Source: Oasisia sp. SBJ-2009 (taxonomy: Eukaryota > Annelida > Polychaeta > Sabellida > Siboglinidae). From it: DNA of 64,000 nucleotides. The notes under the pieces were generated by a model. That model searched no databases. It saw only the letters and a list, made by a program, of their open reading frames with translations, and was not told the DNA's origin. Numbering within the stretch: position 1 is the stretch's first letter; each line of letters starts with the position of its first letter. The stretch is from contig OZ024858.1 of the NCBI GenBank assembly GCA_964017155.1, positions 21,258,657 through 21,322,656 on the forward strand. The letters run 5' to 3'. Below are positions 9,000-20,908 of the stretch, piece by piece. Both the position numbers and the translations under genes were made by a program.

Positions 9000-10065
9000 G
9001 TGAGACTGACACTGAGACAGAGCCATGTCTTCTAAACACGTTTGTAGATAGTGTAGTATAGAGACCAGGTGAGACTGAGACTGAGACATGTCTTCTAAAC
9101 ACATTTGTAGATAATGTAGTATAGAGACCAGGTGCGACTGAGACTGAGACTGAGACATGTCTTCTAAACACGTTTGTAGATAGTGTAGTATAGAGACCAG
9201 GTGAGACTGAGACTGAGACATGTCTTCTAAACACGTTTGTAGATAGTGTAGTATAGAGACCAGGTGAGACTGACACTGAGACATGTCTTCTAAACACGTT
9301 TGTAGATAGTGTAGTATAGAGACCAGGTGAGACTGAGACTGAGACATGTCTTCTAAACACGTTTGTAGATAGTGTAGTATAGAGACCAGGTGCGACTGAG
9401 ACTGAGACTGAGACATGTCTTCTAAACACGTTTGTAGATAGTGTAGTATAGAGACCAGGTGAGACTGAGACTGAGACATGTCTTCTAAACACGTTTGTAG
9501 ATAGTGTAGTATAGAGACCAGGTGAGACTGAGACATGTCTTCTAAACACGTTTGTAGATAGTGTAGTATAGAGACCAGGTGAGACTGAGACTGAGACATG
9601 TCTTCTAAACACGTTTGTAGATAGTGTAGTATAGAGACCAGGTGAGACTGAGACATGTCTTCTAAACACGTTTGTAGATAGTGTAGTATAGAGACCAGGT
9701 GAGACTGACACTGAGACATGTCTTCTAAACACGTTTGTAGATAGTGTAGTATAGAGACCAGGTGAGACTGAGACTGAGACATGTCTTCTAAACACGTTTG
9801 TAGATAGTGTAGTATAGAGACCAGGTGAGACTGACACTGAGACATGTCTTCTAAACACGTTTGTAGATAGTGTAGTATAGAGACCAGGTGAGACTGAGAC
9901 TGAGACATGTCTTCTAAACATGTTTGTAGATAGTGTAGTATAGAGACCAGGTGAGACTGCCACTGAGTCATGTCTTCTAAACACGTTTGTAGATAGTGTA
10001 GTATAGAGACCAGGTGAGACTGAGACATATCTTCTAAATACGTTTGTAGATAGTGTAGTATAGAG
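8991..10065 (+). repeat. Donor-containing 54-70-bp minisatellite, copy 1
   Basis: About 17 units, counting the exonic one, each starting AGAGACCAGGTGAGACTGAG and continuing through ACATGTCTTCTAAACACG and TTTGTAGATAGTGTAGTAT. Length differences come from the number of GAGACT or GACACT hexamers. Every unit reproduces the exon I donor (GACCAG|GTGAGACTG). Copy 2 has only about six units. The long minus-strand open frames across it (up to 395 codons) are repeat artefacts. Confidence 0.95.
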
Positions 10066-10437
10066 ACAAGTTTGTACCCAGCTTTTTCGTATAATAAGTG
10101 ACTATTAGAAGCTGTCTGAATTTGTCGTGTAGCTGGTCAACTGTAGAAAACTAATGAGCAACTTACAAAATGATATCTGAGACGGCTCACACAAATTCTC
10201 CTTTAGTATTTAAATATAAACAAATGCGCAAGATTTACAGGTGAGAATATACAATGTTTTAAGTTATGTTTCTTTTGATAAAGAATGGAATGAAAAATAA
10301 TTCCTTTTACAGTGCTGCCTCGTAACACCGTGAACCAATTTAACTGCGGGTCTTTTACGCGCTAGGCAATTATTAGATTACTTTATAATAATTACTGCTG
10401 AATGGTCCACCTTTGTAATTCATTGCTTACTCACCAG

Positions 10438-10570
10438 GAGGTTCGTCAGATTAGAGAGAAGTCGGCTGCTGAGATTGCAGACCTTGAAGGCATCGCACTA
10501 CAGCAGAGCCAATCGGCTCGGAGACGAACTCAACTATCTGAGAGCAGAACATTTGGAAATAGTGCGGCGG
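10438..10570 (+). pseudogene. Exon J, copy 1, frameshifted by 8-bp deletion
   Basis: Acceptor TCACCAG and donor GCGGCGG|GTATGT are intact, but the exon is 133 nt against 141 nt in copy 2. Copy 1 reads GCATCGCACTACAG where copy 2 reads GCATCGCCCACGCGCACTAC, an 8-bp loss at a short CGC repeat. The frame changes after EIADLEGIA, and joining to exon K gives a stop after about 12 further codons. Skipping this exon would restore the frame because its neighbours are phase 0. It is either a damaged copy or an alternative allele. Confidence 0.85.
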
Positions 10571-10589
10571 GTATGTTATGTCTTATTCC

Positions 10590-12101
10590 TACACCAAGCC
10601 AGCGGGTAGAGCGGTGCCGGTGGGTAGAGTGGTGCCGGTGGGTAGAGTGGTGCTGGTGGGTAGAGCGGTGCCGCTGGGTGGAGCAGTGCCGGTGGGTAGA
10701 GAGTGGTGTCGGTGGGTAGAGCAGTGTCGGTGGGTAGAGCGGTCCCGCTGGGTGGAGCAGTGCCGGTGGGTAGAGAGTGGTGTCGGTGGGTAGAGCAGTG
10801 TCGGTGGGTAGAGCGGTGCCGCTGGGTGGAGCAGTGCCGGTGGGGAGAGAGTGGTGTCGGTGGGTAGAGCAGTGTCGGTGGGTAGAGCGGTGCCGCTGGG
10901 TGGAGCAGTGCCGGTGGGTAGAGAGTGGTGTCGGTGGGTAGAGCGGTGCCGCTGGGTGGAGCAGTGCCGGTGGGTAGAGAGTGGTGTCGGTCGGTAGAGC
11001 GGTGCCGGTGGGTAGTGCGGTGCCAGTGGGTAGTGCGGTGACGGTGGGCAGAGCGGTGCCAGTGGGTAGTGCGGTGCCAGTGGGTAGTGCGGTGCCGGTG
11101 GGCAGTGCAGTGCTGGTGGGCAGAGCGGTGCCAGTGGGTAGTGCGGTGCGGGTGGGCAGTGCGGTGCCAGTGGGTAGTGCGGTGCCGGTGGGCAGAGCGG
11201 TGCCAGTGGGTAGTACGGTGCCGGTGGGTAGAGCGGTGCCAGTGGGCAGAGCGGTGCCAGTGGGCAGAGCGGTGCCAGTGGGTAGAGCGGTGCCAGTAGG
11301 TAGAGCGGTGCCAGTGGGTAGAACGGTGCCAGTGGGTAGTGCTGTGCCAATGGGTAGTGCGGTGCCGGTGGGCAGAGCGGTGCCAGTGGGTAGAGCGGTG
11401 CCAGTGGGTAGAGTGGTGCCAGTGGGTAGAGTGGTGCCAGTGGGCAGAGCGGTGCCCGTGGGTAGAGTGGTGCCAGTGGGTAGAGCGGTGCCGGTGGGTA
11501 GAGCGGTGCTGGTGGGTAGAGCGGTGCCAGTGGGTAGAGCGGTGTCAGTGGGTAGAGCGGTGCCAGTGGGTAGAGCGGTGCCAGTGGGCAGAGCGGTGCC
11601 AGTGGGTAGAGCGGTGCCAGTAGGTAGAGCGGTGGCAGTGGGTAGAACGGTGCCGGTGGGTAGAGCGATGCAGGTGGGTAGAGCGGTGCCGGTGGGTAGA
11701 GTGGTGCCAGTGGGTAGAGTGGTGCCGGTGGGTAGAGCGGTGCCACTGGGTGGAGCAGTGCCGGTGGGTAGAGCGGTGCCAGTGGGTAGAGTGGTGCCGG
11801 TGGGTAGAGCGGTGCCGGTGGGTAGAGTGGTGCCGGTGGGTAGAGCGGTGCCGGTGGGTAGAGTGGTGCCGGTGGGTAGAGTGGTGCTGGTGGGTAGAGC
11901 GGTGCCGCTGGGTGGAGCAGTGCCGGTGGGTAGAGTGGTGCCGGTGGGTAGAGCGGTGTGGTGGGTAGAGCGGTGCCAGTGGGTAGAGCGGTGCCGGTGC
12001 ATAGAGCGGTGCCAGTGGATAGAGCGGTGCCAGTGGGTAGAGCGGTGCCAGTGGGTAGAGTGGTGCCAATGGGTAGAGTGGTGCCGGTGGGTAGAGTGGT
12101 G
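10590..12101 (+). repeat. 18-bp minisatellite GTAGAGCGGTGCCGGTGG, expanded in copy 1
   Basis: About 84 units of an 18-bp repeat starting 20 bases after the exon J donor, GC-rich in an AT-rich region. Copy 2 has essentially one unit at the same place (about 32917-32932). The unit length is a multiple of three and it is stop-free in several frames, which explains open frames of up to 690 codons on the minus strand and 548 on the plus strand. They run into (CA)n and have no exon support. Confidence 0.96.
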
Positions 12102-12596
<495 letters not shown>

Positions 12597-12605
12597 CACC
12601 ATAGA

Positions 12606-15511
12606 CCCTGTGTGCTGGACATATTAAATGATGATGACATTGATATTGTATGCCTCCAAGAAACTTGGTTTAGTAAACAAGATCTTGGATCTTTAAATAT
12701 GCTACACTCTAATTTTCATGGTACAGGGGCCGCGACTGTAGATTACAGGGATCGTTTACGTAGGGGTCATAACCCGGGTGGTGTGGCCATACTATGGCGC
12801 TCACACCTTGATATGCATGTAACATGTTTAGATCTAAATATTGACTGGCTAACAGGTATTAAAATTACTATTAGTAACCGGACATATGTTATATTATGTG
12901 TCTACATGCCTTATGAATCACATGCTCATGAAGACCTGTTTTTAGAAAATCTTGGTGCTATTAAAGCAGTGATAGAGGAGTTAGACACCACATGTATTTC
13001 TGTACTGGGGGATTGGAACTCAGATATAAGTGACAGTGAATCGGTTTTTTGTAGACACTTTAAACAGTTTTGTGAGGAAAATTCCTGGTTGCTGTCTAGT
13101 GAGCTGTTACTGCCAGCAAATACTTTTACTTATTTGAGTGAAAGGTGGGATTCCACCTCATGGTTGGACCACTGTGTGTCTACCAGTGATGGTCACAATG
13201 TTATTCAAAGTATAGATGTGTTATATAGTGTTTGTACGTCGGATCACATTCCGATATGTATCGATGTTTCCCTGGAGCTAGTGCCTCAGGTTATCAACCC
13301 ACGAGTGTCAAAAAATCAGCTGGGATAGAGTTAGTGATGAATGTATTAATAGTTATGCTGAGGCAACAAAGTGTAACCTGAAAAATGTTAATATTCCACA
13401 TGATGCTATTATATGTAATAATGTAAACTGTACAGATGATGCACATATATCTGCGATAAATTTATTTTATGATAATATCATTGAATCTATGAAAAATGCA
13501 AATGGTGAACTGGTGAGTCGGCAGGGTAGGACAAAACCATACAAGTGTAGACCTGGCTGGAATGACCATGCCAGAGATCTCCATACTGCTGCCAGAGAAT
13601 GTTTCATTATGTGGATTGACGCTGGTAGACCAAAACATGGTCCTGTATTTGATCTAATGAAGACATCTAGGGCACGGTTTAAATATGCTATACGTTTTCT
13701 GAAAAATCATGAATGCCAACTTAGAAAAGATTCATTGGCAAAAAAACTGTCGCAAAGTAGGCCAGATGACTTTTGGAAAGAAATACACCAGGTAAACAAC
13801 TGCAATATACCTTTACCTAATAGTATTGAGGATGTTACTGGTATTGATGAAATAACTGAATTATGGCGGTCTCATTTCAAACAGCTTTTTAATTGTATTA
13901 GGGATATAGATATTCAAATATACAAATATACAAATGATATAGTTGTGGAAGTTAGCGAAGTTGAAAATGCTATTAAATGCCTAGATATAAATAAGACTTG
14001 TGGTATGGATGGTATATATGCTGAACACCTTAAACATTGTGATAAGCACATTGTGCCTTTACTTGCTATGTGTATAACTGTTTTTTTTGTACATGGATTT
14101 TTACCTAGTTCTTTGTTATCTGTTGTGCTGGTTCCTATTATCAAAGATAAATGTGGCAAGATTAACAGCAAAGACAATTACAGACCTATTGCATTAGCTA
14201 GTATTGTGTCAAAAATTGTTGAAAACATATTGTTAGACAGAATGTCAGTTACGCTGTCAACAATGTCCAATCAGTTTGGATTTAAGAAAAAACACGGGAC
14301 AGACTTGTGTATTTATGTCTTAAAGGAAGTTATTGACAGGCATAGGAGTCTAAATGGGTCTATGTTTACATGTTTTTTAGATGCTTCTAAAGCCTTTGAT
14401 AGAGTGAAACATTCTATCTTATTTCAAAAGTTGATTGACAGGGGAGTACCTGGATATATTGTTAGACTACTTATATATTGGTATTCAAATCAGACTATGT
14501 GTATAAGATGGTCAGGTAAATTGTCGGAACATTTTGGTGTTACAAATGGTGTCAGGCAAGGTGGTATACTCTCGCCGTACCTTTTTAATATATATATATG
14601 GATGATTTAACCATAGCTTTAAACAAATGTAACACAGGGTGTGTAATAGGTAGTACAACTATCAACCATCTTATGTATGCTGATGACTTGGTAATTCTGT
14701 CTCCATCTGTATCAGGACTGTCTGAACTGATGCAGGTATGTGGACTCTATGGGCTAAATCATGATATCAAGTACAATTCCAAGAAAAGTGCTGTGTTAAT
14801 ATTTAAAAGTAAATTTATGAAAAATGTTGATGTTCCATCATTTAAGATTAATGGCGAAACAATCCAGGAAGTGGATAATGTGAAATATTTGGGTCACTTT
14901 ATTTCTAATACATTACGTGATGACAAAGATATTTTACGCCAATGCCGACAACTATATGCTAGGGGTAATACGCTATTGCGGAAATTTTACATGTGTTCCA
15001 CTGAAGTGAAGCTGACTTTGCTTAGAACTTTCTGCTCTCCCATGTATACTGCTCAGCTGTGGTGGAATTACACAGTAGCAAGTATACATAAACTTCATGT
15101 GGCTTACAATAATGTGTTTCGCTTATTGCTAAATCAGCCTAAATATTGCAGTGCCTCCACTATATTTGTAGAATACCATGTACCAGATAGTAAAGCTGTA
15201 ATTAGAAACCTTGTATATAAATTCATGCGGAGACTTGATGCCTCTTATAATAAGTTGGTAATTGTAATTATCAACAGTGATATAAAATGGCAATCCAGGA
15301 TAAGACGACATTGGATCAAAATGTTGTATATACATAATAGCCTTTGTTGAGTTTTGACTGAATGTACCATTGTGCAATGTTTTTTCTTCTATTTACCATG
15401 TGCAATATTTTATAGTTTTCTAGTCACTTGTATTTTTTTTAATGTTTATGTGGACATCTGTATGACACTGACAGTCTGAAATAAAGATATTGAATTGAAT
15501 TGAATGAATTG

Positions 15512-15512
<1 letters not shown>
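12606..15512 (+). mobile_element. 5'-truncated non-LTR retrotransposon (LINE) in intron J, copy 1
   Basis: Encodes an apurinic-type endonuclease starting at DDDIDIVCLQETW, with GDWNSD and TSDHIPI motifs, then a reverse transcriptase with DASKAFDRV, NGVRQGG and LMYADDLV (the catalytic YADD). The reading frame is broken twice, at an A6 run near 13312 and at a (TA)n run near 14590; the pieces are otherwise open. The 3' end is a short (GAATT)n tail at about 15486-15512. The 5' part of the endonuclease and any ORF1 are missing. It lies inside (CA)n and is absent from copy 2, so it inserted after the copies diverged. Clade uncertain (CR1/L2/I-like). Confidence 0.9.

Positions 15513-15513
<1 letters not shown>

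Positions 15514-15602
<89 letters not shown>
15514..15602 (+). repeat. (AC)n microsatellite, right half of LINE target
   Basis: Pure (AC)n followed by ATACATGAATGTACAAAACA, which also follows the uninterrupted (CA)n in copy 2 at 33080. Confidence 0.93.
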
Positions 15603-15605
<3 letters not shown>

Positions 15606-15749
15606 TGAATGTACAAAACACATTTATGTACTTTTGACAACACTCCTGTCCCTGTCTGCTCCTGGCCCAGCTGGTTGTGGCCCACCAAATGACCCGATGT
15701 CCCTGTCTGTCCCTGTTGTCCCCTGATCCCATCCGTTTCTTCCCTCCAG

Positions 15750-15830
15750 CTGCAATCCCAGGAGGAACTGTCCAGCCGGGAACATAAACTGGAGGACACA
15801 CTGCGAGAACTCAAGGACGAAATCAAAACA
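15750..15830 (+). CDS. Coiled-coil protein gene, exon K, copy 1
   Basis: 27 codons, phase 0-0, acceptor TTCCCTCCAG and donor AAAACA|GTGAGT. The peptide LQSQEELSSREHKLEDTLRE plus LKDEIKT is a strong coiled coil. Copy 2 differs by one residue (DEIKT to DDIKT). If copy 1 exon J is included, this exon is read in the wrong frame and stops at a TAA within it. Confidence 0.86.
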
Positions 15831-15884
15831 GTGAGTGACACTCTTGATCTGCCTGGTCCGCGGCTCACACTTCTCATTCTGTTC

Positions 15885-16670
15885 TCTGTCACTGGTGTTG
15901 TCATCACTGCTGTTGTCTCTTACTTTGTTGTCGTCACTGCTGTTGTCTCATACGTTGTTGTCATCACTGCTGTTGTCTCTTACGTTGTTGTCATCACTGC
16001 TGTTGTCTCTCAAGTTGTTGTCATCACTGCTGTTGTCTCTTACGTTGTTGTCATCACTGCTGTTGTCTCTCAAGTTGTTGTCATCACTGCTGTTGTCTCT
16101 TACGTTGTTGTCATCACTGCTGTTGTCTCTCAAGTTGTTGTCATCACTGCTGTTGTCTCTTACGTTGTTGTCATCACTGCTGTTGTCTCTCAAGTTGTTG
16201 TCATCACTGCTGTTGTCTCTCAAGTTGTTGTCATTGCTGTTGTTGTCTCTCAAGTTGTTGTCATCACTGCTGTTGTCTCTCAAGTTGTTGTCATCACTGC
16301 TGTTGTCTCTTACGCTGTTGGCATCACTGCTGTTGTCTCTTACGCTGTTGGCATCACTGCTGTTGTCTCTCAAGTTGTTGTCATCACTGCTGTTGTCTCT
16401 CAAGTTGTTGTCATTATTGCTGTTGTATCTCAAGTTGTTGTCATCACTGCTGTTGTCTCTCAAGTTGTTGTCATTATTGCTGTTGTATCTCAAGTTGTTG
16501 TCATCACTGCTGTTGTCTCTCAAGTTGTTGTCATTATTGCTGTTGTATCTCAAGTTGTTGTCATCACTGCTGTTGTCTCTTACGTTGTTGTCATCACTGC
16601 TGTTGTCTCTTACGTTGTTGTCATCACTGCTGTTATCTCTTACTTTGTTGTCATCACTGCTGTTGTCAGA
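15885..16670 (+). repeat. 30-bp minisatellite TGTTGTCATCACTGC..., copy 1
   Basis: About 26 units with a strict 30-bp period (TGTTGTCATCACTGCTGTTG plus TCTCTCAAGT or TCTCTTACGT). Two unit types alternate in the left half and a third (ATTATTGCTGTTGTATCTC) alternates in the right half, which points to two-unit higher-order amplification. Copy 2 has about 10 units. Open frames through it on both strands are artefacts. Confidence 0.95.
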
Positions 16671-16964
16671 CAGCATCATTGACAGATCTATTTTCACGAT
16701 ATGCAAACCGAAATCGGTCAAGCAATGGGTCGGTAATTGAATTAAAAACTGGAGAACCAAGCATTTCAACAAGAGACTGTAGAATTTTTGGGAACAGGAA
16801 TAATAGTTGACTTTTTGAAGCAATGGGGGATTTTACATTGGCAAATAGCCCAGACACCCTATCACCATGTCACCCTTTTGCCAGGCACCCCATCAGCCTG
16901 TCACTCTATTGTCAAGACATCCTATCAGCTTGTCACCCTATTCCCCCAGACACCCTATTTCCTG

Positions 16965-17105
16965 GACACCCTATCTCACTCGTCCTATCTCACTCACACC
17001 CTATCTCACTCTCATTCTATTTCACTCACCCTATCTCACTCTCACCCTATCTCACTCACCCTATCTCACCCACACCCTATCTCACTCTCACCCTATCTGT
17101 GAGTC
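16965..17105 (+). repeat. CTCACCCTATCTCA minisatellite before exon L, copy 1
   Basis: Pyrimidine-rich repeat of about 14-18 bp units (CACCCTATCTCACTCA). It immediately precedes exon L and supplies its polypyrimidine tract. Copy 2 has an expanded version of over 600 bases. Confidence 0.88.
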
Positions 17106-17127
17106 ACCCTATCGCCCGTGTGCCCAG

Positions 17128-17256
17128 GAGGTGACGGAGGGGATGCTGGAGCTGGAGCGATCCGGCATCGAGACGGCCACGGAGCTGGAGCAGCTCCACG
17201 ACCAGAAGGACAACCTGCAGGAGCATCTGAGCGTGCTTAAACACACCCTCGTCGTG
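17128..17256 (+). CDS. Coiled-coil protein gene, exon L, copy 1
   Basis: 43 codons, phase 0-0, acceptor GTGTGCCCAG and donor GTCGTG|GTAACT. The peptide has ELERSGIETATELEQLHDQK then DNLQEHLSVLKHTLVV. It is GC-rich relative to the flanking introns, as expected for coding sequence here. Copy 2 has R for G, K for E and M for T within the same stretch. Confidence 0.88.
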
Positions 17257-17799
17257 GTAACTCTCTCGCATGCATGCACGTGTCGTCACGCTTCGTCACG
17301 CTTCGTCACGCTTGTGTTTCTGTCTTTTTCTTAAGATTTGTCGCACTTTTAAACGATCATTTCCCAGCGATGAAGACAAATGTCATCGAAATTTATATTT
17401 TATATTTTATTGAAAACGTGGTTTATTCTCCTTGTTAAAATAATAATATTAATAAAGGCTTGATGCAAGAAATACTAGAAGCTACCACTATTGCTAAACA
17501 GTACTTATTTTATTAAGTGAACACTATATGTTTTCTGTGGCAAGGTTCATGGGGATCTCGTTTTCTGTTCAGATCCCAACTGTTGGACCTGGCTGAGATA
17601 TATTTCTGTTAAATTATAAGATTGTTGTTGTGGTCACTGTCCACTCAAGCGGCCAGTCATCCATTGTCACAATGGCCACTAAGTCAGAACCTCGGGAGTG
17701 AATCACTGAGAGTGAAACCTTGAGAGTGAAACATGTTAATGGAATGTCTTTGTGAACTTACAACACGAACCGATCAATGATTGGTGTGTTCTGTTTCAG
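17257..17799 (+). other. Intron L, copy 1 (empty site of 9.55-kb element)
   Basis: Non-repetitive intron. TTAA at 17349-17352 in CACTTTTAAACGATCATT marks the uninterrupted target of the large copy 2 insertion. Short CGTCACGCTT repeats follow the exon L donor. Confidence 0.75.
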
Positions 17800-17889
17800 A
17801 TCCGGAGTGGCGTCAACACCCCAGTGCCACAGGACGCAACGGCAAAGGGAAACACTAACTACTTTGAAGAACAACAATACCAGCTGAAG
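17800..17889 (+). CDS. Coiled-coil protein gene, exon M, copy 1
   Basis: 30 codons, phase 0-0, acceptor CTGTTTCAG intact here, donor CTGAAG|GTGACT. The peptide IRSGVNTPVPQDATAKGNTN plus YFEEQQYQLK is not a regular heptad and reads like a linker between helices. The homologous copy 2 exon has lost its acceptor AG. Confidence 0.82.
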
Positions 17890-18479
17890 GTGACTAGTTC
17901 TGTCAACGTCTCAGAGATGTCACTGACATAATGGTGGAACCTTTGTGTAGAGACATATGTGAAGTGGTCAACTGGAACATTGGCAACTTTCCTGAAACAA
18001 CTCAAAACTTATCTATTTCGTTTGTATTAAATGCCTTGATGGCACTGGTTTATATTTCATAGCATTGACTGGTTTTAAATTGTTCTGTTTGAAACTGTAT
18101 TTTTACACCCTATTTTATTTATTTTATTTACTTATCTTAACATATTTATTATTTATTTTTTTATCTTAACTTACTTAATTATTTATCTTAGTTTATTTAT
18201 TTGATTTTAGCCGATGTATTTAATTCATTTATATTTTAGATTATTAGTCAACACATCATGTTAATGTGAGGCGCTTAGATTTGGTTGGCATTTAATTACT
18301 TAAAAAGTGCTATGTTAACAAACATAATTGTTATTATTATCACAAGAGGTGTCAAAACAACCTGTGAGATTGTCTGCATTACTTGGCAATGATTGTTCAC
18401 GTGTATCAGTGTACAAACATGTCTGTGTGACAAACATGTTTGTAACATGTCTATAATGTCTAACACAAGTTTATATGTA
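17890..18479 (+). other. Intron M, left part, copy 1
   Basis: AT-rich intron containing TTATTTATTT-type tracts around 18110-18240. No gene or element recognised. Confidence 0.55.
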
Positions 18480-19022
18480 ACACTTACATGCGTAACCCAA
18501 GTGTATCTGTAACACAAGTGTGTCTGTAACACAAGTGTATCTGTAACACAAGTGTGTCTGTAACACAAGTGTGTATTTTAACACAAGTGTGTCTGTAACA
18601 CAAGCCTGTCTTTTAACACACATGTGTCTGTAACACAAGTGTGTTTTTGACACAAGTGTATCTGTACGACAAGCGTGTCTTTTAACACAAGTGTGTCTTT
18701 TAACACAAGTGTGTATGTAACACAAGTGTGTCTTTTAACACAAGTATGTCTGTAACACAAGTGTGTCTTTTAACACAAGTGTGTCTGTGACACAAGTGTG
18801 TATGTAACACAAGTGTGTCTTTTAACACAAGTGTGTATGTAACACAAGTGTGTCTTTTAACACAAGTATGTCTGTAACACAAGTGTGTCTTTTAACACAA
18901 GTGTGTCTGTGACACAAGTGTGTATGTAACACAAGTGTGTCTTTTAACACAAGTGTGTCTGTAACACAAGTGTGTCTGTAACAAAAGTGTGTCTGTAACA
19001 CAAGTGTGTCTGTAACATGATT
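18480..19022 (+). repeat. ACACAAGTGTGTCTGTA minisatellite, copy 1
   Basis: Roughly 30 units of 17-18 bp (ACACAAGTGTGTCTGTA, with CTTTTA variants) ending shortly before exon N. A block of about 108 bases is repeated twice inside it. Copy 2 retains only about six units at 45215-45350. Confidence 0.92.
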
Positions 19023-19092
19023 ATGTCTTTAACACACACAGGAGTGCATGTAACGGTGTTACATCTGTAACACTGTAACGTGTTTGTTACAG

Positions 19093-19203
19093 CTTGAGAT
19101 TGAGCAGAAGATGAGTCGTCACGCTGAGGTGATGGAGAGTCGGAGACAGGTGTCACATGACAGCATCCAGCAGCTGCAACGGAAGCTGAATAACCTTGAA
19201 CAG
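19093..19203 (+). CDS. Coiled-coil protein gene, exon N, copy 1
   Basis: 37 codons, phase 0-0, acceptor TTTGTTACAG and donor GAACAG|GTGACC. The peptide starts LEIEQKMSRHAEVMESRRQV and ends QQLQRKLNNLEQ. It is the last coiled-coil exon. Copy 2 lacks two codons (IE) by a 6-bp in-frame loss in the GAGATTGAG repeat. Confidence 0.88.
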
Positions 19204-19927
19204 GTGACCTTCACTTGACCTTCAGTGCTTTATACATCCTTTCCCTTGTTCCGTCCCACAAAGATAGTTTCCTCGTCAGTTATGCCACGTTGGGTGTTAT
19301 TTTTCTCTAAGCTCTCAAATCATTGGGCCAATTGTTTTCATTTAATGTTTCATGGGGCATTATTTGGGGTGGCTGTGTATTTGAGTGTCTTCTTGGTAAT
19401 TGTTTTTAATGCAAAACTGTTAACGCCATCCCAGTCATTCAGACATTGACATTATAGTAGGTTGTTTTAGTTTTAATCATTAATGGACTACCTGTTTTTT
19501 TTAATTTAATGTACTAATACTTTTATTGATCTATTTATTCTAATATTTTATTAACGTATTATTTTAGCTCACAGTGTAGTATCCTTTACATTGCATGACC
19601 ATGAAATTCAATGTACAAATAATTTGTATCTATTTATTATATTTATTTTATTAATTTACTCATCGTATTAATGTACACTTAAAATATACAGTTAATTGTA
19701 TTTGTCTATTTGTCATATTTATTTTATTAACTTACTACTTTAGCACACAGTCACGTTACAACTGCAGTATAGTGAAACATCACGTTTTAGCAGTAAATAC
19801 TTGAAGACTTGAAGTTACATTTGCTTTACACTGACATATAAGAGACAAATGTCTGGTATTTCAACAGCTAGACGACCTGTGTTCATAATCGACACAGTTG
19901 TTGCTATATGACATTGTTTCTCGACAG
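19204..19927 (+). other. Intron N, copy 1
   Basis: AT-rich intron. About 390 bases (19430-19818) are absent from copy 2, bounded by GTTA on both sides. Copy 2 instead carries a 673-bp TTAA element, whose empty site is CATTTAATGTTTCATGG near 19338. No gene seen. Confidence 0.7.
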
Positions 19928-20029
19928 GTTCTGTGCCAAAGTGATTCACATCGACCTACTACGCCATCTAGTGATGTCCTGTTGAACCGCTCCCGAACTC
20001 CGACTCCGGCGGGAGAGTTTGATATGCAG
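19928..20029 (+). CDS. Coiled-coil protein gene, exon O, copy 1
   Basis: 34 codons, phase 0-0, acceptor TCTCGACAG and donor ATGCAG|GTAAGG. The peptide VLCQSDSHRPTTPSSDVLLN plus RSRTPTPAGEFDMQ leaves the coiled coil and enters a Ser/Thr/Pro-rich, probably disordered tail. The TP and SP dipeptides could be proline-directed phosphorylation sites. Copy 2 has G for S at residue 5. Confidence 0.85.
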
Positions 20030-20908
20030 GTAAGGGAGTGATGCTGACAGCTTGTTGTGCTGACAAGCTGACAGCTTGTGATGACATCTTAGCATGGTAT
20101 TCTGGGGCGTAATAGTGCAATGGTGCAAAGGTGGACTCGATTGTAATCTATTTTGCTTTCATCTCGTGTTCAGTTATTTTTACAGAAAAGCAAATCTACA
20201 AAGTATTCATTACCACATGCAAGCTTGTGTCTGTGATTTTAAAGTGTAGCTTTGATAAAATCAATTGAAAAACTGCTTACTTATTTAATTGCTGCAGAAT
20301 ATTCAATTCAAATATTCTTGCATCACGATGTGATTGTCCTATTTCCTGTTGTTGACTTCCTTATTCTCTCAAAAACCCGGAAGACTTTAGAGCATTAAAT
20401 CACTGACATATATTAAATAAATTTATTTAGATTACATATTTATATTTGGACACCAAAAAAATTGGATTTAATCAAGGAAGCCACTTTAATCCGTTCATAC
20501 ACTATGAACTAGAAACACGATTTGTGATGTGAAATAATAATATTTATTTTGTATAGTTCCATATCCACAGCAATTTAGTATTTAACATAAAATATAATAC
20601 GAAATAAGAAAACATGTAACTATATAAATACATAATTTAATGACATTCGTTTATAATAACAAATTATAGTGCAAAATAAATACATAAAAGCAGTTCATTC
20701 AGTTATAACACTTAGAAATTAATTAATTAATTAAAACTAAATATTTAATAAATTACAGCAAAAATGCTTCCGTGAATTAAATAAGCATCTTTACAGATGC
20801 CTTAGAAGATCAAAGTAACGTTTTAGAAGTGAAAATAGTTGGCATAGCATTCCAAACTGATGCCATGATGACCTCTTGTCTGATTCGCTACCCTTCTGTG
20901 GTCAACAG
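20030..20908 (+). other. Intron O, copy 1
   Basis: AT-rich intron, very similar to 46654-47532. It starts with a small inverted repeat (CAGCTTGT...ACAAGCTG) near 20048. No other feature. Confidence 0.6.

Noticed and set aside
8841..10028. 395- and 337-codon minus-strand repetitive open frames
   Set aside because: They lie antisense over exon I and its donor-containing minisatellite, and the copy 2 equivalent shrinks with the array. No splice or domain support.
15831..16740. 283- and 301-codon hydrophobic open frames that look like membrane proteins
   Set aside because: Both come from the 30-bp minisatellite after the exon K donor read in different frames. Hydrophobicity is a by-product of the T-rich unit.
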